Assembly: GCF_030816505.1 (NCBI RefSeq)
Contig: NZ_JAUSYB010000001.1
Span: 372,001 to 436,000 of the forward strand
Length of the DNA stretch: 64,000 nt
DNA from: Microbacterium sp. W4I20
Lineage (GTDB): Bacteria; Actinomycetota; Actinomycetes; Actinomycetales; Microbacteriaceae
Direction: 5' to 3'
Below, in pieces: positions 62,547 through 64,000 of this stretch; positions within the stretch are counted from its first letter, which is position 1; each line of letters opens with the position of its first letter. The translations under genes were made by a program, and so were the position numbers. The notes below the pieces were generated by a model, which saw only the letters and a program-made list of their open reading frames with translations, was not told where the DNA came from and ran no database searches.

Positions 62547-64000
62547 ATGTACGACACCTCATCCACGCCGCACGAGATCCTGGTCGTCGGAGCGGGGATG
62601 GTGGCGCATCGGTTCGTGGAGAGTCTGCTCAGTCGCGCGGATGCCGAGGTACGCGTGACTGTGATCGGCGACGAGGGCCGCGGTCCCTACGACCGCGTCG
62701 GACTGACGAGCTTCTTCGCCGGCGCGTCGCCCGACGACCTGGAACTCGACCGCACGGTGTTCGCCGATGCGCGCGTGCGACTGATCTCCGACGACCGGGT
62801 GCTGCGCATCGACCGTGCCGGGCGTGCGGTGCGGACCCGTTCACGGCGCACCTACGGCTACGACACCCTCGTGCTCGCGACGGGTTCGTTTGCGGCGAGG
62901 GTCGCCGTCGATGGCGCGGATCTACCCGGATGCTTCGTGTACCGCACGCTCGATGACGTCGCGGCGCTGCGGGAGTTCGTGTCTGCGCGCTCGGCGGCGC
63001 TCGGACGTCCGCTGCGCGGCGCGGTGATCGGCGGCGGGCTGCTGGGCCTCGAAGCGGCGGGGGCGCTGCAGGGGATGGAGGTCGACACCACTGTCGTGCA
63101 GTACTCGGACAGGCTGATGTCGGCGCAGCTCGATCAGGCCGGAGGCGGGATGCTGAAGCGCCTGCTCGAGGCGCGCGGCATCACCGTGCGCACGCAGGCC
63201 CGGACCACCCGGCTCGACCCGGACGAGTCGGGAGCGGTGACCGCCCTCGAGTTCCAGGACGGCTCCTTCCAGCGTGCCGATGTCGTGGTGTTCACCGTCG
63301 GCGTGCGCCCGCGCGACGAGCTCGCGCGCAATGCGGATCTGGACGTGCACCCGCGCGGCGGCGTGCTCATCGACGAACGGTGCTCCACGTCAGACCCGGA
63401 CATCCTCGCGATCGGCGAGGTCGCGAACTTCGACGACCGCTGTGTCGGGCTGGTCGCACCCGGCTATGCCATGGCCGAGGTCGCGGCGACCCGTCTGCTC
63501 GGGGGTGAAGCGAGCTTCCCGGGCTACGACGAGTCCGCCAAGCTGAAGCTGTCCGGCGTCGACGTCGCGAGCTTCGGCGACGCTCTGGCCCGCACGCCCG
63601 ATGCGCTCGACGTGGTCTATGCCGACCCGGTCGCGGGTGTCTACAAGAAGCTCGTGCTCTCCGACGACGCGCAGACGCTGCTCGGCGGCATCCTGATCGG
63701 CGACGCGAGCGCGTACGGCGCGCTCCGGCCGATGGTGGGTGCAAGGCTCGGCGCCGATCCTGCCGCGTATCTGCTTCCGGAGGGCGGTGTCGAGGCGCCC
63801 GGGGGAGAGCTGCCTGATGCGGCCGTCGTGTGCTCGTGCTCGAACGTGTCGGCCGGTCGGATCCGTCAGGCCGTGCACGACGAGGGCTGCCGGGACGCCG
63901 CCGCCGTCAAGGGCTGCACGAAGGCCGGCGCGACCTGCGGCTCCTGTGTGCTGATGGTCAAGAAGGTCGTCGGTCAGGAGCTCACGAAGCTCGGCCAGAC
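62547..64000 (+). CDS. nirB: nitrite reductase (NAD(P)H) large subunit, 3' truncated
   Basis: The frame runs from an ATG with AGGAG ribosome site to the window edge, giving 484 residues of a longer protein. An N-terminal FAD-binding domain (ILVVGAGMVAHRFVESL), a central NAD-binding domain (GAVIGGGLLGLEAAGAL) and the BFD-like [2Fe-2S] domain (CSCSNVSAGRI, then CTKAGATCGSC) are in the order found in assimilatory NirB/NasD. The sirohaem/ferredoxin-like reductase half lies beyond the edge. The enzyme reduces nitrite to ammonium. The upstream GlnR-like half-sites predict nitrogen-responsive expression, matching amtB in this window. Confidence 0.85.
   Translation, partial: MYDTSSTPHEILVVGAGMVAHRFVESLLSRADAEVRVTVIGDEGRGPYDRVGLTSFFAGASPDDLELDRTVFADARVRLISDDRVLRIDRAGRAVRTRSRRTYGYDTLVLATGSFAARVAVDGADLPGCFVYRTLDDVAALREFVSARSAALGRPLRGAVIGGGLLGLEAAGALQGMEVDTTVVQYSDRLMSAQLDQAGGGMLKRLLEARGITVRTQARTTRLDPDESGAVTALEFQDGSFQRADVVVFTVGVRPRDELARNADLDVHPRGGVLIDERCSTSDPDILAIGEVANFDDRCVGLVAPGYAMAEVAATRLLGGEASFPGYDESAKLKLSGVDVASFGDALARTPDALDVVYADPVAGVYKKLVLSDDAQTLLGGILIGDASAYGALRPMVGARLGADPAAYLLPEGGVEAPGGELPDAAVVCSCSNVSAGRIRQAVHDEGCRDAAAVKGCTKAGATCGSCVLMVKKVVGQELTKLGQ

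Overview
The window is a stretch of high-GC actinobacterial chromosome, most likely Microbacterium or a close Microbacteriaceae relative. The evidence is the uniformly GC-rich coding, frequent GTG starts, many 4-8 nt gene overlaps, and actinobacterial lineage genes (sepH, DUF4193, DUF3093, DUF3710, DUF3159 and DUF3000 genes, SPW-repeat protein), together with the block ruvC-ruvA-ruvB-yajC-secD-secF-rel. I see no insertion sequence, prophage, integrase or CRISPR array.

Layout. 1-8 kb: end of a KAS III-type synthase, topoisomerase IV subunit A, an alkaline-phosphatase-fold enzyme, sepH, DUF4193, then dut with three small lineage proteins. 8-13 kb: aconitase behind a perfect 22-bp palindrome, then dxs. 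13-19.3 kb: a glycerolipid-type cluster (glpD, TetR regulator, AGPS-like flavoprotein, lipid kinase, GMC oxidoreductase) resembling a mycobacterial gene order. 19.3-24.5 kb: fused beta-oxidation protein, thiolase, RNase D, DUF3000. 24.5-28.2 kb: a hydrolase, SufE and a rhodanese, zapE. 28.2-31.4 kb: amtB behind a tandem GlnR box, a solitary PemK/MazF-like toxin and a DUF1611 protein. 31.5-36.8 kb: SPW membrane protein, GIY-YIG protein, LLM oxidoreductase with a GH13 enzyme, sugar-dehydrogenase lipoprotein, and a Cys/Trp-rich unknown.

36.8-43 kb is the most accessory part: four tRNAs, a 468-nt gene-free stretch dense in inverted repeats, a decayed Tat-exported protein gene, several very small unknown proteins, a BLUF blue-light sensor, a photolyase with a DoxX-like partner, and a head-GIN lipoprotein. 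43-51.7 kb: thrS and a HIT protein, then a vitamin B6 island (pdxY, MocR regulator, pdxS, pdxT) beside a PLP decarboxylase and an esterase. 51.7-60.4 kb: yebC, ruvCAB, yajC-secDF and bifunctional rel. 60.4-64 kb: an AbiEi-like protein, a DUF349 protein, and a nitrite reductase large subunit running off the end behind a second GlnR-like box.

Two themes cut across the window. Eleven genes have a TAnnnT hexamer exactly six bases before the start codon, the layout of leaderless transcripts; this also fixes several GTG starts. Nitrogen control appears twice (amtB and nirB) through 11-bp-phased GlnR half-sites. Functions come from reading the proteins and recalling families; no database search was possible.
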